Shown piece by piece: positions 1 to 12,749 of a DNA stretch of 64,000 nt. The stretch is from NCBI GenBank assembly GCA_014549065.1, contig JACDOX010000001.1, positions 9,769,195 through 9,833,194 on the forward strand, in the 5' to 3' direction. The stretch is from Cardinalis cardinalis (lineage: Eukaryota; Chordata; Aves; Passeriformes; Cardinalidae). Positions within the stretch are counted from its first letter, which is position 1, and every line of letters begins with the position of its first letter. The position numbers were made by a program, and so were the translations under genes. The notes beneath the pieces were generated by a model, which was not told the origin of the DNA, ran no database searches, and worked only from the letters and a program-made list of their open reading frames with translations.

Positions 1-500
1 AGGCCACCTAACTGGGCTTGTGGGCAAAGCCAGCAATGAAGATGTATCGTCTGCAGCGGCTAAATCAGTGAGAAACAGCGATAATAACACTGAAAAACAC
101 AAAGGAATTCTGCAGTAATGCCTTAAAAACGACGGCAAGGGATAAGCACGAGGAAGCTTGAAGAGCAGAACTCAGCGGCAGGAAAGAGGCTTCCTACGGA
201 AGAGGGGTGTTGGGCGAGCGCTGAACCAGCCCGGGTAGCGTGCAGCTTCCAGCAGCTCCAGCTGTGCTGCTCGTCCTTTGTCTGCTCTCTCCTCTGGCAG
301 CTTTCCAAGGGAGGGCAGAGCAGGTGTGACAGCCACTGAGGGAGTCCCAGCAGCAGCTAAACCAGGCGGTCAGCCGGCAGCAGCTGCGGCTGCAGGCAGA
401 AGCTGGATGGAGATGCAGCAGGTTCACTCCTCTAACGGGGATGCTGCTGCTCCTGCTGCCCGTTGTGACTGGCTCCATCATGAGAGCCATTGTGTCCCTC
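1..500. other. Left-edge moderately GC-rich, CpG-bearing patch, no gene recognised
   Basis: This stretch holds more CpG dinucleotides than the AT-rich DNA that follows (for example around 215-240 and 365-395) and several CAG/CTG-rich words. Short frames are open on both strands, but their products are alanine- and serine-rich low-complexity strings with no domain I recognise. It could be the edge of a CpG island or of a first exon lying to the left of the window. That is inference, since the window begins here. Confidence 0.35.
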
Positions 501-2983
501 TGTTCCGTGGCNACTGACTTTCTAAACCACCCACTCTGGCAGCTGAAATTTTCCATGCTCAGTCCCCGCACAGCACTTTCTGTGCATCTGTATTTGGCAG
601 GATGTTGTGTAGGAGAGACTGCTGTAGGCAGAATAAACAGTCAAATGAAGTAAAAGAGGCATCTTTGATTAGCAGCTAATAGAAGAAATTAAACTCTTTT
701 GGACCATCATCATCCTTGCCACAATGGATCTGAATGATGTTCTGTCAGTGCCCTGTTTTTGACCCTGCCCTACACCAGTTTCTTTGCAGGAAGATACAGG
801 GAAGTGACCCAATCAGCATCTCCTCCTAGAGCATCCCTCTCACCCTTAGGATCCCAGCTCTGTCACAAGTGTTACCTCCTTATGCCTGTCCTAAAATAAT
901 TTTTTAAGTCTTTTGTGCTTGGATTTAACATGTTTAAAGAAGAGCAGATAATGTTTGATACCATCCTGATACGGTTTCCATTGATAATAAATGTTTTGCT
1001 TGGCTGAATATGACCCAGCTGAATAAAAGACTGTGGCTGACTGACATTTCAGCCTTGTAGGGCAGGTCTGTCCCCTCTGCAACATTACAGAGCTGGCAAC
1101 CCTCCAGCCCATGAGAACTACACTGGCTTCTCTCAGGAAAGCTTACCAATGAGGATCTCATCCTGCCACTGAAACCTATAAGAAATGCAGATAAAGTGAA
1201 AAATAATTAAAAATTAATAAAGAAAACAAATCAAACCCTATTCCCTTTAACAGTAGGGCCAAGGGAGAATACTGGGCACTGAAAATGGCATATCCCCAAG
1301 GAGCAAGTACCATCTCTTCAAAGGCACAGTTCTCCCAGAAGCAATAGGAGCAGCATCTGTGCATATAGCTTTTAAGTTTGTAATTTGTCTGTAATTTCTC
1401 TGCAATCACCAATATTCTGTGGGGCTTCTGGGGTGTTTTTTTAGTGTGTGTTTTCTTTTCCATTGCAAAGATCCAGCTCTCTCTCTGAAAGCCCATATGC
1501 TCCTGTCCTGTTTGACTTTAGCATGCAGGAAATGGCCTCTGTCCAATTAGCAGCATGGGAATTAGCACTGCTCAAAATTTGCTACTCCCCACTGTATTTC
1601 CCTCTGAGACTGCTGAACTTCAGTGCTCAATTTTCTCTCTTTCTCTCTNTTTTGAACAGCATCACAAAGATTGAGTGCATAGCAAACTATTAGAAAAGCA
1701 CTGTTAATACTGAAGTCACTAGGTGCAGCTGTTCAATTCCTTGTAATGGTAACACAGAGGCATTTCAGGTGAGTTGTGTTTTCAAGGTATTTCTTTCTTT
1801 GCTGGCTTAGTATATATAATTTGTCTTGTAAAATATTACTAATGTTGGCCAGTCTTGTACCTCATCATGAACTCATAACATTTGGTACTTTACTTAAGCC
1901 AAAGCCTCTGGAGTCTCATGAATATCAGAAAAATCTCAGTTTTAGCATTGACATCTTTGAGAAAAAACATTAAACGTCATCAAAGTGCAAATAGACAATG
2001 AAAAGTAAATAAACAATCACAATTCTATACATATACACGCACTTATATGCATGAACATATATATTTATACCAAAATAGTTTTTTCTAAACTCTATTTTTC
2101 TAAAGCCAACTCTATGATGCTTTAATGAGGGAGAGGCGAAAGCAACAAACACTCTTTGTATGTTTGAGATTGACATTTCTGCACGAATACCATGTGTCAT
2201 TAAAAAGGAGAAATTCATCTGAGATAACATAATTACAATACCTCATTTTTAACATCCTGTGCTTGAGCTTTTCCCAGTGTGACTTTAATGGGATATGTTT
2301 CTGTGGCAGTGCATATTTACTGTATAAAAGAGATAGCTAGTGCTCTTTTGTGATGAATGCAAAGCATGGAAAGGAAACTTTTTATTTAGGCTGCTGGACA
2401 CAGACCAAAGCTGTAGTTTTTCCTAGCTGTCTAGCTCCCAGACTGGCTCTCACAGTAGGTGCCTAGTGTCACTGGAATGGCTTTCTTGAAGTCCTGGCCT
2501 GGACTAGGCAGTTATAGATCAGAGTGACATTCTGACTGAATTACACATGGCTTACCTTCTTTTCAAAGCAATTAAAAAAAAATTCTTTAAAACACACTTT
2601 TAACAAGTTGTATTGGAAAGCACACCTCCTGAGCAAGGGAGTAAGTCCCTGCTGTGTCTTTTGCCATTCACCCACAATCACAGTCAAAACTAAACATCAC
2701 CATTGTTGTTATTCACCTTGTGTGAAGCAACGAGGNCAGGCCCCACCTGGACTGGATAGTCTACAAAACTATCTTCAGGTGCAGGGCCTAATATGGAAGC
2801 TGTAAACCACAGTAGGTGGGAGAAACTGAAGGGAAGGCTGAAAAAGCATTTGTTGATTGGGGGCAGGGGGAGGGGATTGAGCTTCCTCCCCTTCTCTACC
2901 AGGAACCTGTTGAAGGTATATCAGATGGTGTTCAGGAAGTCAAACTTCTTTCCCATATTCAGTGGGCCAGAAATGTGTGATGC
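501..2983. other. Unique AT-leaning intergenic or intronic DNA
   Basis: No repeat, RNA gene or convincing exon was found. The open frames are all under about 110 codons, and several are interrupted by single Ns. Small AT-rich runs occur (for example near 2030-2065, an ATATATATTT-type segment). Nothing else stands out. Confidence 0.6.
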
Positions 2984-3300
2984 CACAGAATCACANAGAA
3001 TAGACTTCATATAGAATCATAGAATGGTTTGAGTTGGAAGGGACTTTAAAGATCACCGAGTTTGAATGACCTGACAAGAGCCTCCCACTAGACCAGGTTT
3101 CTCAAGGCCCCATCCAACCTGGCCTTGAACACTTCCAGNGATGGGGCATGCACAGCTTCTCTGGACACCCATGTCCAGTGTTTCACCACCCTTACAGTGA
3201 AGAATATTTTTCATAATATCTAATCTAAACCTACCCTCTGTCAGTTTTAAGCCATCCTCCCTTGTCCTATTCCCAAATTCCAAGAACTGGTTCTCTTTCA
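2984..3300 (-). mobile_element. CR1 LINE, 3' end fragment (5'-truncated)
   Basis: On the plus strand this reads as the reverse complement of the bird CR1 3' end. It begins with ATTCTATG-type tail repeats (AGAATCATAGAATGG at about 3014-3028), then a GTTGGAAGGGACTTTAAAGA block. It continues through the segments that in CR1 correspond to CCATCCAACCTGGCCTTGAA (3111-3130) and a GATGGGGCATGCACA-like stretch near 3142. The element therefore lies on the minus strand and is strongly 5'-truncated, the usual state of CR1 copies. An N at 3140 falls in an otherwise well-preserved segment. This is the youngest-looking CR1 copy in the window. The inner boundary near 3300 is approximate. Confidence 0.92.
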
Positions 3301-4260
3301 TCTCTAGAAGGAAGTTGGGCAGGACCTCCACAGACACAAAACAAGGAAGGCACACCTGGATGCAGCAATAATTCCAAAATGTCTTTTCGTTCTGAGCTGG
3401 ACACAAAGGGGAAATACATTGNCAAAATAGGGGAAAGGTCATCATCAAACAAACTTGTGTGGAACTGCATTGCAAGAGGCTCACACAGCTCTCTTGAGAT
3501 TAGCACAACCTGTCTGTAAGGTACAACTGGTGTTGAACTGGGAGGAATTTGGCAGCAAGAGAATACAAGGCAGTATGGCTTGTCTTAATAGCAAAAGTAA
3601 ATAGATGTTATTCGTGGCAGTCTGGGGGCAGCCCAGAGGCCCATTTTCCCATGATGAGGAACTGTTCCACTATGGTTTCNTGGTGGGAAAATAAATAAGA
3701 GAGCCCTACGAAAGAATCTGGGCGGAAGTGCTGTGACACAGAACTGAAAGAAACAGCAGCCTTTGGAATAAAACGTTGTCCCTCGATTTTCAAGAAATAG
3801 ATTTATTTTTTTTTTAAGCTGGAGAAGAAACTGACTATTTTATAAGCTGTTTAGCCAAACTAAGACCGTGGGGAGGTACTATCCAAATTATGTGTAGAAT
3901 CTCTGGCAGTATATGGCTTCATCATAGTATTTGACACCAAAAAATTCTTTAGTCAGTGTATTGCATCCCACCTGTATTNGAGTTTGAGCTGAAAATCTAT
4001 CCTAGAAGTGTGAACCCATTCCAGTCATGTCCTTTCCTAAGAAGACCTTGTCATGTTTGCTAAGGTCTGCNCAGAGACAACCTCATACTGTCCCAGGAAT
4101 TAGTTATTATTACACAGTGGTGATAATTAGGCATTTTTGTAAAAGGATTTTCTTCAAATCTAAAGCTTGCTCATGGTCTTAGTCCCTCAAATGTGCACCT
4201 GACTGCACTGTAAGGAGTCTGTTGTCATCCATCCTTCCCCTTTGAAGGATCCATAACCTA
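3301..4260. other. Unique sequence, nothing recognised
   Basis: I see no repeat, exon or RNA gene. There is a short T-run near 3808-3817, and isolated Ns at 3422, 3680, 3979 and 4071. Confidence 0.55.
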
Positions 4261-5540
4261 GCTGGACACAAGGGCCCATCTGCAGGCGCCCAGGATGCTC
4301 CTGTGAGCTGTGTGACAGGGGGTGATGCTGTTGCCCAGGTGTGGCAGCAGTGAGGATGGTGGGTGGCCCGGCATGCCAGGGGTGGGTATGTCCTCCNTGT
4401 GCGCAAGGGGGCTGGGGGCAGGATCGCCCCGCCGGCTCCCTTCGGGTGAGTGCCTCAGCATCAGCCCTGATTACTGACTCCTGTGGGGGCCTTGGGTCCT
4501 CCCTTAATTAGCCACGGCCTGTGGTCATTGGCAGGCTCTCGGCCATTTTAATGAAAAGACGTGCCCTAAGAGTGACCTTGATCTAACCAGGAGGTGCCAA
4601 TCACATCGAGAATGACTGTCATAACAATCATCGCCGGCACATCGGGGACCTCAGGACCAGCAGAAAGACAGGCAGCACTTATTCACAGCCTCCACGGCCT
4701 CATCCTGCAGCAGGTTAGAGGAGCCCAGAGCAAGGGAATTTAGACTTTCCACCATGTGCTTGCATCNTGATCTGAGGAATTCGCTCTTCTGTCGGGTACT
4801 AGCCCGCGGTAACTGCACAAACGTCACCTCCGTGGCTCCTCTGCTCGCACTGACTCTGTCCTCCAGCAGCCTCAGCTGCCTGTGCCCGAGCTCCCCTGCA
4901 GGTCTGCCCCCAGCTCAGCACCCCAGGGCACCGCACTGGAATGCCCCAGCTCTGGGGGTCCTGTGAAGAATTCCTGCTCCCTCTCCCCCAAACCCCTTCT
5001 TTGTTCTGCGCCTTCATTCCCTATTCATGTGATCACCTCGGTGNAATGCTGTCTCTCTCCTTCCCTGACTCTGCAGGAATCAGCGGTAGCTTCCCTCTCC
5101 ATCTGCTGCTGCAGAAGGCTCCTGGGCTGCGCTCTGCCCTTCCCCCAGTATTTGTAGGTCTCTCTCTCCCTCCTCGCCCTCTCTCCCCCCTTCACCCCCT
5201 ACAAAAGTCCTCAAGAGTCAGCTGTCACTTGTTTTTATTTTCTCCTGGCTCCTGTAGCACGGTCACATCTGACTTGCCTGCGCTATTCCTCCGTGGCTGG
5301 GGGAAAACGTGGCCAACTTTTGCCTGGTGTCAGTTTAGCAGCCCGGGCCGCCTCCTCCTCCTCCTCCCTCGGGGCCGTAGGAGCCGTTGCCGCACTGTCT
5401 CCTCTCCTTTCTCATCATGGCTGGGCTGCAGCTGGCGTGACTGGTTTCAGAAAATCTGGGGCCCCCCGCGAAGCTGCTCAATTGAGTTTGCCTCCTCCTC
5501 CCTCCCCCTGCCCCTGCAAGGCTCGGGAGGGGCTGCCTGA
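4261..5540. other. GC-rich block with CpG-enriched right half (about 5280-5540)
   Basis: GC content rises from about 4260. CpGs become frequent between about 5280 and 5480, where there is also a short CCT-repeat run near 5353-5373. A long open frame on the plus strand (4941-5540, about 199 codons) comes from the stop-poor, C-rich composition. Its product is a serine/leucine/proline-rich string that matches no family I know, and an N lies inside it. The stretch at 4500-4650 is AT/GC-mixed with several TAAT-type words and could be a conserved non-coding element. This may be a regulatory or 5' exon region, but no core promoter motif fixes a start site. Confidence 0.4.
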
Positions 5541-5570
5541 CTTTTCCCCCCTTCCCCCTCCCTTTGGCAG
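5536..5570 (+). promoter_or_regulatory. Strong 3' splice-acceptor-like tract (branch-like CTGAC, pyrimidine tract, CAG)
   Basis: A branch-point-like CTGAC (5536-5540) is followed by an almost pure pyrimidine tract and then TTTGGCAG, with the AG at 5569-5570. The order and spacing suit a vertebrate acceptor. An 80-codon frame opens at 5596, and an AATAAA lies at 6106-6111 with no good donor between, so a terminal exon is conceivable. The encoded peptide matches nothing I know. Pyrimidine tracts are common in GC-rich DNA, so this is only a candidate. Confidence 0.3.
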
Positions 5571-8205
5571 GCAGGAAGGCTAGTCCAGGCCAGACATGGA
5601 GGCAGGAAAGCTGTTGATGGTGGTGGATGGGGAGCTCATGGCAATTGTGGGGAGCAAGGGCTTTCTGACATCCCCACATGGCTGCCTTTTGGGACTCAGG
5701 ACAAAGCACCAGTGGCTCCTCCAGCACTCCAAGGGCAGGTGGACATCCCTGGTGCTGGGCTCCATCATACCCCAGCCATCCCGTGGCCCTATCCGCACAC
5801 TGCCCAGCCAGGGACTGCTGGGGTCCCACAGTCCTTAATGAATTGACCCTTTCCTGCTTACCCACTTATCCTTTTATGATTGCCCTGGGGCATGGTTCAT
5901 TTTACTCCCTCCTTTAATGAGTCAAAGGGGTCCAGTTGGAGCCTTTCCAAGACTTAGCTTCCTGCATTTCTTTACCCTTTCTACAAGCTTAATGAATATG
6001 CCACCAAAAAGCTCATTAGATGTAATGTCAGTTCTATTTCTGGTGTTCCCTCTTGGAGAAACTCTGTCCTGTGCTGGCAGGAAGAAGAACCCAATGAGAG
6101 CCACGAATAAATACCAAACTCCTCCTGTCCCTTTTCTTTTCTGTCCTTCCCATTTTCACGCTTAAACCGGAACAAGGGAAGATCCATGGGCCCTCCTAAC
6201 TTTTCCTTGTGCTGTTCATTTATCCAAGACTGTCTTCCCTCTTGTCCCCTTGATGTAAAACCAGCAGTCTGGACTTCTTGCTTCCTGTCACTGCCGTGGC
6301 TGCTGCTGTGGCTTTGGTGTGTGGCAGGGAGGTGAGAAGCTGCGTGGAGGAAGTGGAGCCTTTAGAGAATGATGCAAACCCCAGTGCTTCTGGGAAGCAA
6401 TCAGCCCTGTTTATTACAGGTGAATCAGAGTTCCATGACTGGTGAATCACTGGAGTATTTGACATGTCAGAGCAGTGGAAAAATGATTCACTGAAGATTT
6501 GCTCTCCGGAGAATAGATTTTTTTTTCCCCCTACCAAGGAAATTTGGGATTGCTTGAGGGTTTGTTTGGGTCCCCTCCTCCCTTCCAGGGAAACAGGCAT
6601 TCACAGAGGCAGGCAGACAGATATAATGGAGGGCAGGGAGAAGAGAAATTTNAAGATGCAGTTAGGTGGTTGGGAGCAGTTCCCTCCTGCTGCCAGTTCT
6701 TGACTGATGCTTGTTATGTATACGTGCCTGTCAGTAGTCACCAGGAAGGCAGAAGTAGCAGAAGGAAGAGGACATGGTTGCCTTGCAGTATCTCTGCTAG
6801 AAAGTTGTAAAATGCATTCTACTTGCTTTGCAAGCCCCTCGAACCCTTCCAAAAGTTCTAGGAGGAAAGTTCTTCTGCTTTTCTATTTCACTTTCTACAC
6901 ATGTATTTTTCAATGTAATGTTATTTTGCAGCTGTGTTAATATCATCAGGTGAGGAGGTCTATTTTGGGAGTGAGGATTCTCAGTTCAAGGCTTGTAAAA
7001 TATAATATGCCTTTTGATGCACCAGGAACATCAACGCCCTCATAAAAAAATCCTATTTGTGTTGGAATTTGAACAAGGTATTACAGTGATTTAAAGGNTA
7101 CAAAATCAGAAGTATGCCAAGATTAGTGGCCTCCTATTGGTCTTAATCTTGTTCCGTTACCATTTTCAAAGATATATTAACAGCTTCAATTTTTAATTTG
7201 AATTTTTCTTCCCTGTAAGGTATCATTAAGTTGAAAGGTGCAAATGAATGACACTGGTAAATTGGTCTGCTGAATNTCTTTGCATAGTATGAGAGGGTCA
7301 GCTGTTTCCAAGTTGCTTCCCCGTGTGGATATCAGTAATAGAGCAGATTGGGTCCTGCACCTCCAGGGTTATGGAGAAGGCAACAGTAGCTGTAAGGCGC
7401 CTTAAACTTTCNTGGTTTTCTCTTCCTGTTTCAGAGCTGGAGAAGCCCCCATTTACTTACTTTTCTGTCATTTCTTTAGTGCATGTCTCAGGAGATGGCA
7501 ACACACTTTCCTGGCACGGCTCCTTGGTGTGAGTGCAGGTCACAGGGTGTGTCCCTGGTTTGCAGAATGAGGCTGCCCAGCATGAGCATGTGCAGACAGA
7601 AGTGTTGGCTAATAGTCCTTCACAAAGTGCCTGCTCTATGAATGGTGCTACCTAGATACTAATAACTGTTTATTTTTGTATTAGTATTATTTTATTCTAA
7701 TTAATTCTGTGAAAAGCTTCTTGCACAATTAAAATGATGAAGTAATAATATAGAAATTTGGAATCTCTAGCGCTAAGGCACAAAGGGAAGCAGCAATCAG
7801 TGGACCTATCTTTAGCTCTTTGGCCCTTTGCAAGGACAACAGAGAGCTATTTAATGTGGGGGCTGGGAAAGTTCTGTTAAAAAAAAAATCTAGGAGAATA
7901 CTTGTGCTCCAAGTTGTTTAGTTCTCCCTAGCATCTAGTCACTTCTGAAATAGCAGTGTAGTTCTTAGTATTTTAAGATGAAACTGTCTTATATCCCTTA
8001 ACCTTGTCTCATCTGAGGCAGATAGATATTCTACCAGGAAGCCCCACAAGAGATTAGCACTACCGATATACTCACCCCATAGCTACCACCTCCTTATTTA
8101 TCTAGGAGCATGCTGTGTCTGGCAGCTGGTAAGAAAATAAATAAATAAACCCCAGGAATCAAATTCCTGAGGAATCTGGTCATTTNAAGGTTCCTCTATA
8201 CATTC
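5571..8205. other. Unique sequence without recognised gene
   Basis: Apart from the AATAAA at 6106-6111 noted with the upstream acceptor-like tract, I see no repeat family, RNA gene or coding exon. AT content rises between about 7000 and 7900. The frames on both strands are under about 130 codons and look like composition effects. Confidence 0.5.
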
Positions 8206-8290
8206 ACAGGTTTTAAAGACTAGAAGGGACAATTATATTCTGACCTCTGCTGCAACATTATCCATTGAATTTCTCCTAGTGTCACCAGCA
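8206..8290 (-). mobile_element. Old CR1 3'-end scrap (putative)
   Basis: The words TTTTAAAGACTAGAAGGGAC and TCTGACCTCTGC resemble the reverse complement of the 3' end of old amniote CR1 subfamilies (GGCCAGAAGGGACC..., TCTGACCTCCTGC). A better copy of the same end lies at 38.8-39.06 kb. Only about 80 bases can be followed and divergence is high, so the call rests on two short blocks in the right order. Confidence 0.5.
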
Positions 8291-11200
8291 CTCAGCCATA
8301 TGAAATGAGTTTGTGCTCTTTAAAATCCTCTCCTCAGCTCTGGTATCATCTCTCAAACAATCCCTTCTTACCCCTTTTACTCTCCTGTTCAGTACTCTGT
8401 GTGTGGATGAGGGTGTTTTCAGGTCTTCAAACAGTAGCAGCCCCAGAGCAGGATTTTTCTATGTTAAAGCAGCACAGTGCAATCCCTTTAACCCATGCTC
8501 ACTGTTTCACCTCTGTGCCTTCNCGCAGCATTTCAGCCTGGCTCCCAGAGGTGGGGACAGCCTTCACAGATATACCACAGATAGCTCCTCTCTCGGTCCC
8601 CTCCATGGAGAGGTTTTAAAGGGTGATTTTTCCCCAGCAGGGAGGATGGGTGATGTCTTTTCCAAGTGGCTGGAGAGCCATGGCACTGCAGCTGAGGGCT
8701 GGCTGGCTGGAGCTACTCTTAATACCGCTTTGGAAGGGGAGAGTTCATGTCTTTTTGATNTATTTATTTCTGTGACAGCTGAGATTGAGGGCTGGCCTGC
8801 CTCTCACAGGGATAGCGGCAGCCAGTGGCTAGCCCTGCTCATGCATCTGTGTGGGACTGGGAGCACACTNGTGTTGGGGAACCGTGAGGCCTCCTCAGCA
8901 CCTGAAGTGGGCAGAGCTGAAACCCTGCAACAGAGAAAGAATGGTTTCTTAGCAGATGAAAAGGCTGGGAAGGAAATCCGGGCCAAAATCCCTGGCCCGG
9001 GTAGAGCAGGGGCAGAATGCCCCTAGCCTTTCGTCAGAGCAGTACTCCCAGCNCACCTGGGCAGAAGAGATGACTGATTCCTGTAATGAACCTGAGTAAC
9101 TTGTGTGTCAGAGCATTATTGCCTCCCCAGCAGGGTGGTCAAAGCCTGGCAGCTGTCTGCAGCCTGGCAGAAGCTTTTCTTGCCTGCTGTTAGTGAAAGG
9201 AGGGCTGGAACCCCAACACATTTCTGAGGTGGGCAACTGGCAGCGATTGCTCACTGCCCCTGTGCTTGCCATGGCAGCAGCATTGCATTTACCTTGGCGC
9301 AGATGAAGGCTGGGTCTGCCTCCCTATTTACTGATGTCAAACCAGTACTCTCACTTTCAGTTCTCTTATGATGAATCTTGCTTCATATATTTATCCAGAA
9401 AACCTGAACTGATATTATCTCTATATCCTCAAATGCTGGTGATGAAACCCCCATCCTGCACAGTGATTCTTCATCAGCAGCAATGACTTTTTTTGCTGTG
9501 CTTTACATCTGCCCTAAATTGCNTGGATTTTTTAGAAAGCAGTGTAGTTAGGCATCCACCAAGAAATGTACCCCTCTACCACTCTGAGTGTGCCAGAGCT
9601 CCTNTTGCTTTACCTGACATCTTCAAACATGCATTGCCTCTGAGGTGGAGATGAACAATCACACAGGGCTGCTCTTCCTTATTTTGGTCAGTTTATTTAC
9701 TTAGCTATTCATCCGGGGCAGATGTCGAGCTATTCTAGCTGGGCAGCAAAGCCTGAAGGCTCAGGCTGAGAANCAAATAAAAGAACCTCAACTGTATTAT
9801 TTTTTTAAAAAATCTCATGATCTGTTAAGCATGTCTCCCTGTCTGCCAAGGGCCTGACTGGTGCTTCTGGACTGATTGGTTGGCAGTACTGCCATTTCCA
9901 ACAGTTTCCAGCCTTCCCAAAGGAGCGGTGATGTGGTTTATTTATTTCAGTNTTGCTCTTCACTCTGCTGTTGGCTTTAAAATGGCTGAAAGTCATTTCC
10001 TACACCTAGGGAGTAGGTGTTTCTAAAAAATCCCTTTGTGTGGTACTCTATTCCACAGCCACGATTCACTTACCATTATAAACAATGTGATAACTTAATT
10101 CCGATGGGCTGCTTTAATGTGCAATAAAATATAAATTTAGGCAGCATGTAAAATAAGCTTTTCCTGCCATATGACAGAAACCACAACTGTCTGGCATGGA
10201 CACACAAGCCAGAACCTGAAAGGAAGCAAAGCACAAAGCCAGACATGATCTTTGATCATATGTTGTTTAAAATTAACAGCACAGATCATACCCACACTTA
10301 AATAACACATCTGTCTGGGGGCTAGATAGTAACACACAATATGCTTTTTTAATTCATTATGCATTTGAATCTCTCCCAAGTAACAGGTGGTTTTCTGACA
10401 ACGAAGCCTGCCAAAAAAGGCTTGAGAAAGGTCTGGCTGATGGTTATCCTGGGAGGTGAGGTAGCCTGGGTTCCTGGATAGCAACAAGCCCTGGCTCTCT
10501 TAACTCTTTTCCTGCTGGTTCTCCATCAGTTTCTGCCATAATTAATGCCCTGCCTGCCTTACAGCACCTGTATTCAGGCCTTCAGAGANGAAGTTGCATC
10601 CTGGGGCAGAGCAGCAGAGTTTTGGGATCTGTGCCCTGAGGCTCTGTTCCACATGAGCAGTGCTGGGGGTGCCAGCCTGGCTGCCGAGCAGGTTCAAAGG
10701 GTGGATCTGGTCTGACCAAACACAAGGCTTCCTCTGGGCATGGGTCCAAACTAATGACCTTAGAGACCCTTTATGGCACCTTTGAAAGGTGACTCATCCT
10801 GGGCTATAACCATTTCTGGGATGGCTGTGCCTNCAGGATGCCTGCCTGTCTCCCAAACTGTGAGGGGGAATGACAAGCTTGGATGGTAACATTTATGCTG
10901 CAAGCAAGGATCAGAGAAGTGATNACCCACCTGAGCTGCTCACACACTGGTCTGGGAGAGCTCAGGCCACTCAGGCTACCTTGATGAGGCTGTGCTGTCT
11001 TTTAAACTAGTGCANATCTGAAAGGTGTGGGTGGCATGCAGACAAGGGCCTGGGGTCTGTCATGGCAGGCATGCCCTAGGCCCCTGCCATCTGCTGTTCA
11101 CAGGTTCATTTGAAGCAGAGGGAGGTTCTGACTCTGCCAGGCTTTGTGTTCACTGAACAGTGACCAGCACCCAGTCTGAGAGAGGGATGTGTAAAACCTG

Positions 11201-12740
11201 ATGCATTTTGCTTTTCCNTACAAAAGGGGAAAGTCATCTGTAGCAGATGATCCAGCTACAGCATGAGGCAAAAAAATTATTAACTGTACCTCATTATGCA
11301 TGACAGCAACTGCTAGNGCTTATGAAGTTAGCCACACCTTTTAAAAATCTAGCTGTGGTGTCTGGAGTCCAACACATATCCCATGGCACAGCTNCTTGGG
11401 GCTTTGATGCAGGTTTGCTGGAGCAAAGCCTGATGGCTCTCCAGGCTGGAGGGGATGGGGATATGATGGCNCCATTTCTCCCCTGGCTTTTTTAAATCCC
11501 TTTTGGGTGGGCTTTAGGAGATCTGTCTGTCCCTCTGGCATCTTGTGAGCTCAGAGGAGAAGGAAGATTCCTGACCTCAGCCCTTGCAAAGTGAGGTGAG
11601 CTCAGCTCCAGCAGTAATGGATTTGTGTCCCTTCATATACTCCAATTATAACAGTAATTCATTTTGACCTGTTCCTTGTGTAAGCAGCTGCTGTGGGAGG
11701 TAGGAGAAGGAGAGACACGACTTCCTCCAGGGTTTGCACATAGTAGTTCCCATTTTTGGCAGAATAAACTCACCAGAGGGTGATAGAAAGCCTTTCCCTC
11801 TAGCCAGGAGCTCCTTGATCCTCACACCCCCAGGGTGGAGGGAAACAGCTTCCTTTGGATGCTTGGTACGTGCGTGCTTTACTTACCAGGAGTGCTTGGT
11901 GAGACCTCCTCCAGACTGGACAGACCAGGGGACCTGAGGTTTGTAACCTGGGAATGGAACAGGAGGTGCTCATCCTAGCTGCNTTCCTGCATATAATGTT
12001 AGTCCTCAGGGTCCTTCTGGGTCACTTGTCACATCCAGTTTGGGTCGAGGTCTGCCCAGAACAGATTTCCAGATCAGTGACTGCCACTGCTGAGAGGAAG
12101 TTTGTTAAAACAAACTTCTCAAATGCAGTTTTTGTGATTAAGTAGAGTCCATGGAGACACAGGTAGTTACTGGGGGGTGTGGTATGATTTGATCCCAGCT
12201 GCCCTGTCAGTCACAAGGAGGCTTTGAGACCTCCTGGCACTGAGCAGAGTGCAGATGAACTGACAAGCCTGTGTCCTGCTCTCTTTTCCTTGTGAATTTC
12301 TCCTTCTCCTGACACGTTCATCACACAGGTCTGCTTTGCCCACCACCCAGGTAGGAAACAGCACTGGGAACACTTAACACAGAAGAGCTCCTAGGGTTCC
12401 TTGGCTAGTNAAGGACTGTAAATGGCAATGATTCCAGACTCAGAAGAATAAGGTGTTGGGTTTGGGAGCTTTAGCTTTTTGCTGGCANGGTGAGCAGAGG
12501 CCTACAGATCCTCTGACACGTACACTTGTGGGTGGAAGAGGGTTGCAGCCATTGACACTGCCTAACCACAAAAGTAATTTTTCATGCTGNGTGCAAATTA
12601 GGGAACTTTCTAGGAACATCACCTGTGCAAAGTGCACTCACACGAAATGGCAGTGCTTGCACACCAAACCANTGGGGATTGCCAGGGCAGCTGGCAGCAC
12701 CCCTGCCCCATCTCTCCCCTGCACCTCCTGTGCAAGGGAA
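8291..12740. other. Unique sequence; contains the longest open frame of the window (8313-9026), not accepted as a gene
   Basis: No repeat family is evident. The 237-codon plus-strand frame at 8313-9026 has no recognisable domain and three internal Ns, and about one frame of this size is expected by chance in a window this large. A compact segment at about 10050-10160 is AT-rich with words such as GCTTTAATGTGCAATAAAAT and could be a conserved regulatory element. Isolated Ns are frequent from 10.8 to 11.5 kb. Confidence 0.5.
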
Positions 12741-12749
12741 GGAGGGATT

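Noticed and set aside
2859..2876. G-rich run as a G-quadruplex
   Set aside because: Only three G-runs; a fourth is lacking within the usual loop distance.
4941..5540. 199-codon plus-strand frame in the GC-rich block
   Set aside because: The product is composition-driven serine/leucine/proline-rich sequence with an N, and its reading overlaps equally long shadows on the other strand.
8313..9026. Longest open frame in the window (237 codons, plus strand)
   Set aside because: It has no domain or signal I recognise and three internal Ns. Roughly one chance frame of this length is expected in six frames over 64 kb, and there are no flanking splice or promoter signals.
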